Assembly: GCF_014196345.1 (NCBI RefSeq)
Contig: NZ_JACIDN010000001.1
Coordinates: forward strand, 186,001-250,000
Length of the DNA: 64,000 bases
Reading direction: 5' to 3'
Origin: Methylobacterium brachythecii
GTDB taxonomy: Bacteria; Pseudomonadota; Alphaproteobacteria; Rhizobiales; Beijerinckiaceae
Position numbers and translations under genes: made by a program. The notes beneath the pieces were generated by a model. The model saw only the letters and a program-made list of their open reading frames with translations, had not been told where the DNA came from and did no database searches. Below are positions 44,097-52,584 of the stretch, piece by piece (positions within the stretch are counted from its first letter, which is position 1; each line of letters opens with the position of its first letter).

Positions 44097-44979
44097 GGGC
44101 GAGATCGGGATAGACCGCTCGCATCAGCTCCCGCGCCGCATCCGGGGTGCGGGGGCCGAAGCCGAGCAGGTAGAGGCCGTCCATCGCGACGAGCCTGCCC
44201 TTCTGCGCCGCAGGGGTGCGCCCGAGGACCGTGCCGGGTGCGAAGACGGCGTCGCGCCCCGGGGCCTCGGGGCCGTTGCGCATCATCACCACCGCATCCG
44301 GCGCGGCCGCGACGATGGCCTCGTCGCTCATCGGCTTGAACCCCTCGATCTCGGAAGCGGCGTTCTGCAGGCCGGCCAGCGTGAGGATGCCGTCCGCTGA
44401 GCTGTTGCGTCCGCCGACCATGATCCGGCCGTTGGCGAGCGAGAGGATCACGAGCGCCTTGGCCGGGCTCTTGATGCCGGCTCGGGTGCCGCCGAGCTTC
44501 GCGAAGCGCGCCCCGATCTCCTTGGCAAGCCCTGCGGCCTGGTCTTCCAGGCCGACGATGCGGCCGATCGTGGTGATCTTGTCGAGGACGCCCTCGGGTG
44601 TCGGCGGCTCCTTGATCAGCGAGATCGGCACGCCGGCCTCGCGGACGAGGGCGAGCACGTCCGGCGGCCCTGCCCCCTCGGCCGCGACCACGATGTCGGG
44701 ACGGGTCGAGAGCAGCCCCTCGGCCGACAGCGCCCGGAGATAGCCGACATTCGGCTTCTCGCGCATCGCCTCGGCCGGAAACAGGCTCGTGGTGTCGACC
44801 GCCACGATTCGGTCCGCCGCGCCGAGCCTGTAGAGCGTCTCGGTCACGGCGCCTCCGAGGGAGGCAATCCGCCGGGCTCCGGTCGGCGCGATCTCGGCCG
44901 CACCGGCGATGCGCGGCAGGCCGGCGGAGGCGAGCAGGCCTGCCAGCACCGCGCGTCGGGACGTGGGAGAGCGCGTCAT
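44089..44979 (-). CDS. hmuT: Periplasmic heme-binding protein HmuT
   Basis: 296 residues: a Tat-like or Sec signal region (TRSPTSRRAVLAGLLASAGL; a twin Arg is present) and a class III solute-binding fold. IASLGGAVTETLYRLGAADR, VGYLRALSAEGLLSTRPDIV and EGAGPPDVLALVREAGV are typical HmuT blocks. It passes heme to HmuUV. Its ATG overlaps the hemP stop by four bases. Confidence 0.9.
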   Translation of the reverse strand: MTRSPTSRRAVLAGLLASAGLPRIAGAAEIAPTGARRIASLGGAVTETLYRLGAADRIVAVDTTSLFPAEAMREKPNVGYLRALSAEGLLSTRPDIVVAAEGAGPPDVLALVREAGVPISLIKEPPTPEGVLDKITTIGRIVGLEDQAAGLAKEIGARFAKLGGTRAGIKSPAKALVILSLANGRIMVGGRNSSADGILTLAGLQNAASEIEGFKPMSDEAIVAAAPDAVVMMRNGPEAPGRDAVFAPGTVLGRTPAAQKGRLVAMDGLYLLGFGPRTPDAARELMRAVYPDLAHD

Positions 44980-45185
44980 TTGGTCAGGATCAGTTTGTCG
45001 TTGGTGGTGACTCTGAGCTGATACCGCTCGTTACCATGCACGATCGTCAGTTGGCGACGACCCTTCATCAGGCTCACCGACTCGACCACACCGCCGGTTG
45101 CAAAACTCTCGTCGCCTGATGTAGCGGCTGTATTTTCATCTTTGCTAAGATCATCGCTTTTTATCTCTGGAACTCCAGGCTTCAT
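44976..45185 (-). CDS. hemP: Hemin uptake protein HemP
   Basis: 69 residues; the C-terminal half VVESVSLMKGRRQLTIVHGN followed by RYQLRVTTNDKLILTK matches the HemP family (S-x2-L-x2-G-x3-L-x-I-x-H-x4-Y-x-LR-x-T-x2-x-KLILTK). HemP is a small protein at the head of heme-uptake operons and has been implicated in activating heme-receptor expression in rhizobia (HmuP). The N-terminal 30 residues are acidic. It is the first gene of hemP-hmuTUV. Confidence 0.9.
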   Translation of the reverse strand: MKPGVPEIKSDDLSKDENTAATSGDESFATGGVVESVSLMKGRRQLTIVHGNERYQLRVTTNDKLILTK

Positions 45186-45203
45186 CAGACGATGCTCTTT
45201 TGA

Positions 45204-45226
45204 ATTGTTCAATTTATAAGAACAAT
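45204..45226. promoter_or_regulatory. Inverted repeat in the hemP promoter region
   Basis: ATTGTTC, nine-base AT-rich spacer (AATTTATAA), GAACAAT: a perfect 7-bp inverted repeat 19 bases upstream of hemP in an AT-rich region. It is likely the operator of the heme operon. It does not match the ICE (Irr) or IRO (RirA) consensus exactly. Confidence 0.45.
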
Positions 45227-45359
45227 ATTTCAGATATTCTCCCGTACGAGGTTGCTTTCGGTTTCGCAAGCGAGGTGAGTGAGAGCAGCCATCGCGAGAT
45301 CGCTTGACAGTGCCGCGCTTGAGGAAAGACATCACGCCGACCAGCGGAGAGCGAGAGCC

Positions 45360-45590
45360 ATGGCGAGATCGACGATGAGCGCCCGCGACGCGGCGGAGGC
45401 GGCCTTCAAGAAGACGACGACCAAGCCCGTCGAGGCGGCGGTCGCGACGAAGGCGCCTGCCATCCCAGGCGCGCGGGAGCAGGTCTCGCTGCGCATCGAT
45501 CGCGACGTGCTCGAGCATTTTCAGGCGAACGGACCGGGATGGCAGGACCGGCTCAACGCCGCGCTCCGCAAGGCCGCTGGCCTGGCCTGA
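45360..45590 (+). CDS. BrnA-type antitoxin-like protein
   Basis: 76 residues. The C-terminal part VSLRIDRDVLEHFQANGPGWQDRLNAALRKA matches, as two adjoining pieces, the BrnA antitoxin ribbon-helix-helix domain (VSLRLDxDVLxWFxxxGxGYQTRINAxLR). The N-terminal part is Lys/Ala-rich. No BrnT RNase toxin is seen upstream, where it normally lies, so this is an orphan antitoxin-like DNA-binding protein. ATG at 45360 has GAGAG upstream. Confidence 0.65.
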   Translation: MARSTMSARDAAEAAFKKTTTKPVEAAVATKAPAIPGAREQVSLRIDRDVLEHFQANGPGWQDRLNAALRKAAGLA

Positions 45591-45626
45591 GGGCGTGGGC
45601 TGGGCGGCGCGACGGAGGGGTACCGC

Positions 45627-46286
45627 TTGTCCGTGAACCCGGTCCGGGCATTCTGGATGCGTCCGCGCCTCCTCGGCGCGATCGTCGTCGCGATCGTCCT
45701 GGCGGCAGCTTTGCCCTTCGCGTCGATCTGGACGCGTCTGCTCGTCGGCTGGTGCGCCGGCGTCGTCATCTACGTGACCCTGGTGACCTGGCAGGCCTCC
45801 ACTGGCTCGCACGATGCCCTTCGCCGCGAGGCCTCGCGGCTCGACGACAGCGCGCTGGTGATCTCGCTCTTCGCCATCCTGGCTGCGGCGGCAAGCATCG
45901 GCTCCGTCGCCATGCTGGTCTTCGGTCAGCGGGAGCACGACGCCGACAAGGTGGCCCACCTCGTCCTGGCGGCCGCCACGATGGTCTGCACCTGGGTCTT
46001 CGTGCAGATCGTCTTCACGATCCACTATGCTCACGTCTATTACGGGTCTGACGAAGACTACGGCAGTCGCGGCGGACTGGATTTCAACGGCGACACCAAG
46101 CCGGACTTCTGGGATTTCCTGTATTTCTCCGTGACGATCGGCGCGACGTCGCAGACCTCCGACACCGACATCACGTCGAAGCGGATGCGCCGCATCGCGA
46201 CGGTGCAGACGGTTTACGCGTATTTCTTCAACACGAGCATCCTGGCCCTCGCCATCAATATGGCGGCCGGCTTCGCTCAGCATTGA
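45627..46286 (+). CDS. DUF1345 membrane protein
   Basis: 219 residues with five or six helices. RLLVGWCAGVVIYVTLVTWQ near 38, then FTIHYAHVYYG, a polar loop GGLDFNGDTKPDFWDFLYFS, VTIGATSQTSDT and a final helix are the landmarks of DUF1345. The start is TTG at 45627 or GTG at 45633; no ATG fits. Function unknown; the aromatic/acid loop is conserved in the family. Confidence 0.82.
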   Translation: MSVNPVRAFWMRPRLLGAIVVAIVLAAALPFASIWTRLLVGWCAGVVIYVTLVTWQASTGSHDALRREASRLDDSALVISLFAILAAAASIGSVAMLVFGQREHDADKVAHLVLAAATMVCTWVFVQIVFTIHYAHVYYGSDEDYGSRGGLDFNGDTKPDFWDFLYFSVTIGATSQTSDTDITSKRMRRIATVQTVYAYFFNTSILALAINMAAGFAQH

Positions 46287-46388
46287 ATGGCCGGCTGCAG
46301 CGTGGCCGCGACCTCGACTTGCCCGAGGGTCGGGCGCCTTCCGCTGCGCTCACCCACCTTCGGACGAGGCCGAAGGCTCCTCGAACAA

Positions 46389-46604
46389 TCAGTTCAGATA
46401 GCCGCGGATCGCGATCGGGGCGAGCATCTCGCCGTCTTCGGTGACGATCCAGGGCTGCCGGGACGAATCCGCCAGCACGCGGGCCGCGGCGGCGAGCGCT
46501 TCGCGAAGGCTGGCGTAATGCGTCGAGACCGCTTGCGCGGCGCCTTCGGCGAAGGCGGGCCAGATGGCGAGATCGGCGGGTCGTTCGAGGGCTTCGGTTT
46601 CCAT
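46389..46604 (-). CDS. Small soluble hypothetical protein
   Basis: 71 residues, with helix-rich sequence (ASLREALAAAARVLADSSR) and a C-terminus WIVTEDGEMLAPIAIRGYLN. AAGGAG nine bases upstream of ATG 46604 supports the start. Not recognised. Confidence 0.55.
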   Translation of the reverse strand: METEALERPADLAIWPAFAEGAAQAVSTHYASLREALAAAARVLADSSRQPWIVTEDGEMLAPIAIRGYLN

Positions 46605-47020
46605 CGGGTCGCTCCTTTCCCTTGCGGGATCTCTGTGCTTGGCAATCCTCGCCGCCTCCGCTTGAACGGGCGGTGAGATCGACTGTCGGCTGATGTTCAG
46701 GATTCGACCTTCGCATCCCCGTCGGCGGGAGGATGTGCCCCGCCGCACGCTTCCCGAAATGCCGACAGCCGTAATCTCTACCCATTGCGGCGGCGGCCTG
46801 TGGGGGCTCTTAAGGCGGGACCGCTCCGGTCTCGTTCACGCGAAGCCGAACGGGTGGCGGACCGAGCCGCGTTTCGCGCTACGGGTTCCGGTCCGCCACT
46901 TTCGCTCGGCCCCGGATCGCGATAAATTCCTTCAGTAGGAATTTTAGGATTGACAGCGCGACGCTCCTCCAGTACAAATCATGAACGTTCCAGAGGTGTG
47001 ACGAGACGGCGGGGGCGGCG
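46605..47020. other. Upstream region of the GTA cluster
   Basis: 416 bases without a supportable gene. A perfect 11-bp inverted repeat (GTGGCGGACCG at 46854-46864, CGGTCCGCCAC at 46889-46899) lies 120 bases before the small terminase gene. The last 100 bases are AT-richer (TTCCTTCAGTAGGAATTTTAG) and probably hold the GTA promoter. Confidence 0.45.
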
Positions 47021-47707
47021 ATGGCATTCCGGAGTTCTCACGCCCCGGAGATACGCCAACGCGTCTTAGCCCTGCTGGTGGACACCGATCTCAGCATGGC
47101 CGCGATCGCCCAGCAGACCGGCGTACCCCCGACGACGGTGAAGCTCTGGAACCGGCAGGCGCGCATCCGCCCCAGGACGCGAGCCCCACAGTTCGAAGCC
47201 AATCCACGCAACTGGACGAAGAGGCGCGTCAGTGCGGCTGCCCGGCTGCTCGGGCGCGGCGACCTCGATCCGGGCGATCTCGCCGAAGCGATGGGGGTCA
47301 AGCGCGACGATGCCGGCATTCTGATGCTCGCCTGCGGGCTCACGGCCGTGCAGGCCCTCCCCACGCAGGCGCCGGGCACGCCGGACCTCGCGGATCTGAA
47401 CGCGGCCCTGCGCGGCCACATCGCCCGCCAGATCGTGGCCCTCGACGACAGACTGCACAAAGCCGGACCGGCCGACGACACCGCGCGGCTCCTGCGCGAC
47501 GTCGGCGGCCTCAAGCGCCTTCTCGACGACCTCTCGACCCCACGCCCACTGGATGCCGTCGGAGACACGGATGGAGAGCCCCTGCCGGATCTCGCCGCCC
47601 TCCGCGCGGATCTCGCGCGACGCTATGAGGCGTTCGCGGCAGGCGGGCACCCTGCAGGCCTTCCTGGAGAGCCTGCCGCCGGAGCACCTGGAGGCGCTCG
47701 TCCATGA
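47021..47707 (+). CDS. GTA small terminase-like protein (gp1)
   Basis: 228 residues. The N-terminus is a helix-turn-helix (APEIRQRVLALLVDTDLSMA, AIAQQTGVPPTTVKLWNRQA) fitting DNA recognition by small terminases. The C-terminal half is helical with a Pro/Gly-rich end. Position immediately before, and overlapping by 83 bases, the large terminase supports gp1 of the RcGTA-type cluster. The C-terminal 25 residues lie within that overlap and are unusual in composition. Confidence 0.65.
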   Translation: MAFRSSHAPEIRQRVLALLVDTDLSMAAIAQQTGVPPTTVKLWNRQARIRPRTRAPQFEANPRNWTKRRVSAAARLLGRGDLDPGDLAEAMGVKRDDAGILMLACGLTAVQALPTQAPGTPDLADLNAALRGHIARQIVALDDRLHKAGPADDTARLLRDVGGLKRLLDDLSTPRPLDAVGDTDGEPLPDLAALRADLARRYEAFAAGGHPAGLPGEPAAGAPGGARP

Positions 47708-48929
47708 CTGGCTGCACCTCGCCCGCGACGACCAGCTCCCACCGCCCGGCGACTGGACGACCTGGGCCTTCATCGGCGGGCGTGGCTCGGGAAAGACCCG
47801 TGCCGGCGCCGAATGGGTGCGTGGCCTCGCGCTGGGCGATCCGTGCCTGACGCCCGAGCCGGTCGGTCGCATCGCGCTGGTCGGCGAGACCTATGCCGAC
47901 GTGCGCGACGTGATGATCGAGGGGCCGTCCGGCCTCCTCTCGTTGCCACTTCGTGGCAGTGCGCGCCCGCTCTGGCAGCCCTCGCGGCGCCGGCTCGCTT
48001 TCGCCAACGGCGCGGTGGCGCTGGCCTTCTCCGCCGAGGAACCGGATTCCTTGCGCGGTCCGCAATTCGGCGCCGCCTGGTCCGACGAGGTAGCGAAATG
48101 GCGCTATGCCGATGCCGCCTTCGACATGATTCAGTTTGGCCTGCGCCTCGGTACTTGTCCACGCGGGTTGGTGACGACGACACCGAGGCCGATTCCCCTC
48201 CTGCGTCGATTGCTGACGGACCCGCGTACGGTGGTGACCCGCGCCCGCACCGCCGACAACGCCCGAAACCTCGCGCCGGATTTCCTGGAGACCGTGGTCG
48301 GCCGCTATGCCGGAACTCGCCTCGGGCGGCAGGAGCTCGACGGCGAGCTGATCGAGGACCGGCCCGACGCGCTCTGGACCCGCGAGACCATCGAGGCGGC
48401 CCGCGTCGCGGTGGCGCCCGTCCTGATGCGGCTGGTGGTGGCGGTGGACCCGCCGGTCTCCTCCCGCGCCGGAGCTGATGCCTGCGGGATCGTCGCCGCC
48501 GGGCTCGGCCCAGACGGCGCAGCCTATGTCATCGCCGACGCCACCGTGAAACAGGCCCCGCCGGAGCTGTGGGCCGGTGCGGCCCTGGCGCTCTATCACC
48601 GGCTTCGGGCCGACGCCCTCGTCGTCGAGGTGAACCAGGGCGGTGAGATGGTCTCGACCATTCTCGCCGAACTCGATGCGTCGGTGCCGGTCACGTCCGT
48701 ACGGGCGACGCGCGGAAAGTACCTGCGAGCCGAGCCGGTCTCGCTGCTCTATGCGCAGGGCCGTGTCCGCCATGTCGGCGCCATGCCGGCGCTGGAAGAT
48801 GAACTCTGCGATTTCGGCCCCGGCGGTCTCTCGACCGGTGCCTCGCCCGACCGGCTCGACGCCCTGGTCTGGGCACTGACGCATCTCATGCTGACGCCCC
48901 CGGCCGAGCCGCGGGTGCGGGTGTTGTAG
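47625..48929 (+). CDS. GTA large terminase (DNA-packaging ATPase/nuclease, gp2)
   Basis: 434 residues. Walker A is FIGGRGSGKTRAGAEWVR (GGRGSGKT at 51-58), Walker B acidic residues in AAWSDEVAKW near 152, and a C-terminal RNase H-like nuclease with VVAVDPPVSS, GADACGIVAAGLGPDG and the late Asp in SPDRLDALVWALTHL. It pumps random genomic DNA into GTA heads in related systems. ATG at 47625 is inside gp1. All catalytic motifs look intact. Confidence 0.92.
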   Translation: MRRSRQAGTLQAFLESLPPEHLEALVHDWLHLARDDQLPPPGDWTTWAFIGGRGSGKTRAGAEWVRGLALGDPCLTPEPVGRIALVGETYADVRDVMIEGPSGLLSLPLRGSARPLWQPSRRRLAFANGAVALAFSAEEPDSLRGPQFGAAWSDEVAKWRYADAAFDMIQFGLRLGTCPRGLVTTTPRPIPLLRRLLTDPRTVVTRARTADNARNLAPDFLETVVGRYAGTRLGRQELDGELIEDRPDALWTRETIEAARVAVAPVLMRLVVAVDPPVSSRAGADACGIVAAGLGPDGAAYVIADATVKQAPPELWAGAALALYHRLRADALVVEVNQGGEMVSTILAELDASVPVTSVRATRGKYLRAEPVSLLYAQGRVRHVGAMPALEDELCDFGPGGLSTGASPDRLDALVWALTHLMLTPPAEPRVRVL

Positions 48930-48939
48930 CGCTACGCTG

Positions 48940-49053
48940 GTCCCCTCCCCCTTGCGGGAAGGGGAAGGGGTGGGAGTCGCCCAGAAGGCACCGCCGCGCT
49001 CGATCCTGCACCACCCCCACCTCCAACTCCTCCCCGGCAAGGGGGAGGAGAGC
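48940..49053. repeat. Palindromic repeat element between terminase and portal
   Basis: A long imperfect palindrome with CTCCCCCTTGCGGGAAGGGG on the left and CTCCCCGGCAAGGGGGAG on the right. The right part is a reverse-orientation copy of the element at 57811 (shared TTGCCGGGGAGGAGTTGG-type core). Confidence 0.65.
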
Positions 49054-49063
49054 GGGAGCCGCC

Positions 49064-50221
49064 ATGCCCAACCTCCTCACCCGCCTCGCCCAGGCCGCCG
49101 GCTACGCCCCCGCCACCAAGGCCGCCCCGACCACGGTCGCCTTCTACGGCGAGGGTCGCCCGGTCTGGTCGGCCCGCGAGCCGGCGGCCTTCGCCCGTGA
49201 GGGCTATACTCGCAACGCCGTCGCGCACCGTGCCGTGCGCCTCGTCGCCGAAACCGCCGCCTCCCTGCCCCTGATGCTGAACGGGGCCGACGACGCGCAT
49301 CCGCTGCTTGCCCTGCTGGGCCGACCGAACCCACGCGAGGGCGGCGCCCGCTTCCTGGAGGGCGTCTATGGGCACCTGATGGTCTCGGGAAACGCCTACA
49401 TCGAAGCGATCGGGCTCGACGGCATGCCCCGCGAACTGTTCGGCCTTCGCCCCGACCGGATGCGCGCCGTTCCGGGCCCCGATGGCTGGGTTGGCGCCTA
49501 CGACTACACCGCCGGCGGCCGCACCGTCCGCTACGAGCAGTCTGGCCCGCTGCCGCCGATCCTGCACCTCGCGCAGTTCAACCCGGTCGACGACCATTAT
49601 GGGCTCTCGCCGATGGAGGCGGCTGCCGTTTCGCTCGACATCCACAATGCGGCCGGCGCCTGGCACAAGGCGCTCCTCGACAACGCCGCCCGGCCCTCCG
49701 GCGCCCTGGTCTTCGCACCCTCCAGCGGCGCGGCCCTGAGCGACGCGCAGTTCAGCCGGCTCAAGAGTGAGCTGGAAGCCAACTACCAAGGCGCGGGCAA
49801 TGCGGGCCGCCCGCTCCTCCTCGACGGCGGCCTCGACTGGCGCCCACTGGCACTGTCGCCGAAGGAAATGGATTTCGTGGAGGCCAAAGCGTCGGCCGCC
49901 CGCGAGATCGCGTTGGCCTTCGGCGTGCCGCCCCTTCTGCTCGGCCTGCCGGGCGACAACACCCACGCCAACTACGCCGAGGCCAACCGCGCCTTCTACC
50001 GCCAGACCATCGTGCCGCTGGTCCGCCGCACCGGCGATTCCATCGCCGCCTGGCTGGAACCCGCCTTCGGCCCGGCCCGCCTGGAGCCCGACCTCGACGC
50101 CATCGAGGCGCTGGCCTCCGAGCGGGAATCGCTTTGGCGGCGTGTCGGGGCGGCGGATTTCCTTTCGGTCGGCGAGAAGCGGCAGGCGGTGGGGTATCCG
50201 GCAACGATGCCGGACGCCTGA
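49064..50221 (+). CDS. GTA portal protein (HK97 family, gp3)
   Basis: 385 residues. Early AVAHRAVRLVAETAASLPLM, LLGRPNPREGGARFLEGVYG, VSGNAYIEAIG, then GLSPMEAAAVSLDIHNAAGA and DFVEAKASAAREIALAFGVP are standard blocks of phage HK97-type portals. The dodecamer forms the DNA channel at the head vertex. Length is normal for GTA portals. Confidence 0.93.
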   Translation: MPNLLTRLAQAAGYAPATKAAPTTVAFYGEGRPVWSAREPAAFAREGYTRNAVAHRAVRLVAETAASLPLMLNGADDAHPLLALLGRPNPREGGARFLEGVYGHLMVSGNAYIEAIGLDGMPRELFGLRPDRMRAVPGPDGWVGAYDYTAGGRTVRYEQSGPLPPILHLAQFNPVDDHYGLSPMEAAAVSLDIHNAAGAWHKALLDNAARPSGALVFAPSSGAALSDAQFSRLKSELEANYQGAGNAGRPLLLDGGLDWRPLALSPKEMDFVEAKASAAREIALAFGVPPLLLGLPGDNTHANYAEANRAFYRQTIVPLVRRTGDSIAAWLEPAFGPARLEPDLDAIEALASERESLWRRVGAADFLSVGEKRQAVGYPATMPDA

Positions 50222-50227
50222 CCCCTC

Positions 50228-50263
50228 CCACCGTCATTGCTTCGCTGCGCTCGAAATGACGGG
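50228..50263. repeat. Palindromic repeat between portal and protease genes
   Basis: CCACCGTCATTGCTTCG, then CGAAATGACGGG as the imperfect return arm. The first 17 bases occur identically at 56163. Confidence 0.6.
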
Positions 50264-50300
50264 CGCGCTTGAACCCCATCCCCATCACCAGAGATCCCCC

Positions 50301-50828
50301 ATGGATGGCCATTTTGCCGGCTACGCCAGCGTGTTCGGCATGCCCGATCTCGGGCGCGACACGGTCGTGCCGGGCGCCTTCACCGCGAGCCTCGCCAAGC
50401 GCGGCGCGACCGGGGTGCGGATGCTCTGGCAGCACGATCCGGCCGAGCCGATCGGGCGCTGGCTTTCGCTCGCCGAGGATGCCCATGGGCTTCGCGTCGA
50501 GGGGCGATTGAACCTCGCCGTGCAGCGCGCTCGAGAAGTCGATGCACTGATGCGCGAGGGCGGCCTCGATGGGCTCTCCATCGGGTTTCGCGTGGTGAAG
50601 GCGAGCCCGGAGCGGGGCGGGCGAAAACTCGTCGCCGTCGATCTCTGGGAGGTTTCGCTGGTGACCTTCCCGCTCCAGCCCGGCGCGCGGGTGCTGGCGA
50701 AGGCCTCGACCGATCTCGCGGAGAACCTGCGGGCCCAGGCGCGGCGGATGCGAGAGCCGCCGCGATGCCCTCTCCCCGCACGCGGGGAGAGGGCCGTCGA
50801 CCCCTCGTCGGGTCGGCGGCGAGCGTAG
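50301..50828 (+). CDS. GTA prohead protease (HK97 family, gp4)
   Basis: 175 residues of the U35 serine peptidase family that trims the capsid protein. FAGYASVFGMPDLGRDTVVP, the catalytic His45 in MLWQHDPAEPIGRW and the catalytic Ser93 in GLDGLSIGFRV are present. The last 25 residues (from PPRCPLPARGERAVDP) are encoded by a palindromic repeat of the spacer type, so the native C-terminus was probably replaced or extended by repeat insertion. Confidence 0.88.
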   Translation: MDGHFAGYASVFGMPDLGRDTVVPGAFTASLAKRGATGVRMLWQHDPAEPIGRWLSLAEDAHGLRVEGRLNLAVQRAREVDALMREGGLDGLSIGFRVVKASPERGGRKLVAVDLWEVSLVTFPLQPGARVLAKASTDLAENLRAQARRMREPPRCPLPARGERAVDPSSGRRRA

Positions 50829-50959
50829 GCGAAGCCGAAGCGACGGTGAGGGGGCGTCTCTGGATGAGCCTCTCCCGCGCGGCCCCCTCACCTTCGGCTG
50901 CCGCCTCGCTGTGACGACGACGGGGTCGTCACAGCCCTCGCCCCGCAAGCAGGGCGAGG
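50766..50959. repeat. Cluster of palindromic repeats at the end of the protease gene
   Basis: Contains a hairpin CCTCTCCCCGC/GCGGGGAGAGG at 50769-50791 within the protease gene end, then GTGACGAC/GTCGTCAC (50911-50918/50925-50932) and CCTCGCCC/GGGCGAGG (50936-50943/50952-50959) before the capsid gene. Confidence 0.55.
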
Positions 50960-51006
50960 CGATGTGCGGCGCCTTCAGTGAATTCCTTCAACCGTCGAGG
51001 ACACCC

Positions 51007-52278
51007 ATGACCGCACACAGCCCCATCGAAACCAAATCTGCCCATCCCGTCACCGAGAACAAGGCCGCTACCGGCACCGTCGATGCCGCATTGGAGGACT
51101 TCGCCCGAGCCTTCGAAGCCTTCAAGCAGGCCAACGATACCCGCCTCGGCGAGATCGAGACCCGGCTCTCGGCCGACGTGCTCACCGAGGAAAAACTCGC
51201 CCGTATCGACATGGCCCTCGACCAGGCCCGCAGCCGGCTCGACCGGATCAGCCTCGACCGCGCCCGACCGCCGCTGGCCGGCCCGGACGGCGCCCCGCGC
51301 GATACCGCGGGGACCGAGCACAAGGCGGCCTTCGATCTTTATGTTCGTGCTGGCGAGAGCGCCGGCCTCAAGCGGCTGGAGGAGAAGGCGCTCTCCGTCG
51401 GCTCAGGGCCGGATGGCGGCTATCTCGTGCCGGCAACGATCGAGCGCGAGGTGCTGCGCCGGCTGGCGCAGATCTCGCCGATCCGGGCGCTGGCCACCGT
51501 GCAGACCATCTCCGGCGGCCTTTACAAGCGTGCCTTCTCGCCCACCGGCCCGGCCGCGGGCTGGGTCGCAGAGACGGCGGCGCGGCCGCAGACGGATTCG
51601 CCGAACCTGCTGGAACTGAGCTTCCCGGCCATGGAGCTCTACGCCATGCCGGCGGCGACGCAGACGCTGCTCGACGACGCCGTGGTCGACATCGACGCTT
51701 GGCTCTCGGCGGAGGTCGAGGACGTCTTCGCCGAGCAGGAGAGCGTGGCCTTCGTCACCGGCGACGGCATCGGCCGTCCGCACGGTTTCCTCGCCTACGA
51801 CACCGTGGCGAACGCCTCCTGGGTGCCCGCCAAGATCGGCTTCCTCGGCACCGGCACGGCCTCCGCCTTCCCGGCGAGCAACCCGGCCGACGTGCTGTTC
51901 GACCTGATCTATGCCCTGCGCGCCGGCTACCGCCAGAACGCCAGCTTCGTCATGAACCGCCGCGTGCAGAGCACGATCCGCAAGTTCAAGGATGCAGACG
52001 GCAACTACCTCTGGCAGCCGCCGAGCGCGGCGGACCGGTCGGCGACGCTGATGGGCTTTCCCGTGGCGGAAGCCGAGGCGATGCCGGACATCGGCGCCGG
52101 CAGCCTGTCGATCGCCTTCGGCGACTTCAAGCGCGGCTATCTGGTGGTGGATCGCACGGGCTTGCGGACGCTGCGCGACCCCTACTCCGCCAAGCCCTAC
52201 GTGCTGTTCTACACGACGAAGCGCGTCGGCGGCGGCGTGCAGGATTTCGACGCGATCAAGCTGTTGAAGTTCGCCTGA
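51007..52278 (+). CDS. GTA major capsid protein (HK97 fold, gp5)
   Basis: 423 residues. The N-terminal 110 residues are a coiled scaffold (delta) domain (ALEDFARAFEAFKQANDTRL), probably removed by the gp4 protease. The mature HK97-fold part starts around EHKAAFDLYVRAGESAG; GGYLVPATIEREVLRRLAQI, MELYAMPAATQTLLDDAVVD, FVTGDGIGRPHGFLAYDTV and FGDFKRGYLVVDRTGLRTLRD (two blocks) are canonical. Start ATG 51007; the open frame upstream is repeat DNA. Confidence 0.95.
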   Translation: MTAHSPIETKSAHPVTENKAATGTVDAALEDFARAFEAFKQANDTRLGEIETRLSADVLTEEKLARIDMALDQARSRLDRISLDRARPPLAGPDGAPRDTAGTEHKAAFDLYVRAGESAGLKRLEEKALSVGSGPDGGYLVPATIEREVLRRLAQISPIRALATVQTISGGLYKRAFSPTGPAAGWVAETAARPQTDSPNLLELSFPAMELYAMPAATQTLLDDAVVDIDAWLSAEVEDVFAEQESVAFVTGDGIGRPHGFLAYDTVANASWVPAKIGFLGTGTASAFPASNPADVLFDLIYALRAGYRQNASFVMNRRVQSTIRKFKDADGNYLWQPPSAADRSATLMGFPVAEAEAMPDIGAGSLSIAFGDFKRGYLVVDRTGLRTLRDPYSAKPYVLFYTTKRVGGGVQDFDAIKLLKFA

Positions 52279-52294
52279 CCATCGCGGGGCCTCA

Positions 52295-52324
52295 CGCCGT
52301 CTTTCCGAGTTCGGAAAGGCGGCG
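52295..52324. terminator. Hairpin between capsid gene and reverse-strand insert
   Basis: CGCCGTCTTTCCGA and TCGGAAAGGCGGCG form a 14-bp stem with one G-T wobble, 17 bases past the capsid stop and 12 before the end of the convergent gene. There is no T-run, but it could terminate in both directions. Confidence 0.5.
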
Positions 52325-52335
52325 CCCTCCGTGAT

Positions 52336-52584
52336 TTAGCGCTTGCGGCCCATCCCCGAGCCTCCATGCACGTAGCGCTTCTTCGGCTTTGCCATCCGGC
52401 GAAGCGCGTCGGTTACGGGCTTCGTCACGCTGCTGAAGATCCGCTCGAAGAACAGCGTCACCGCCGAGACGATGATGGCGAGGAGACAGCAGGTTCCGAT
52501 CGCGATCCCGAGCACGCCCGGGGTCGGCAGCACCATGATGCAGACCAGCCCGATCAGGGCGACGGCAGGAACCCATTTGCTCAT
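52336..52584 (-). CDS. Small membrane protein inserted in GTA cluster
   Basis: 82 residues with two helices (VALIGLVCIMVLPTPGVLGI, CCLLAIIVSAVTLFF) and a basic C-terminal tail (PKKRYVHGGSGMGRKR). Not recognised as a GTA protein. With two helices and a positive tail it might be holin-like, but nothing else supports that. Reverse orientation to the GTA genes. Confidence 0.6.
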   Translation of the reverse strand: MSKWVPAVALIGLVCIMVLPTPGVLGIAIGTCCLLAIIVSAVTLFFERIFSSVTKPVTDALRRMAKPKKRYVHGGSGMGRKR

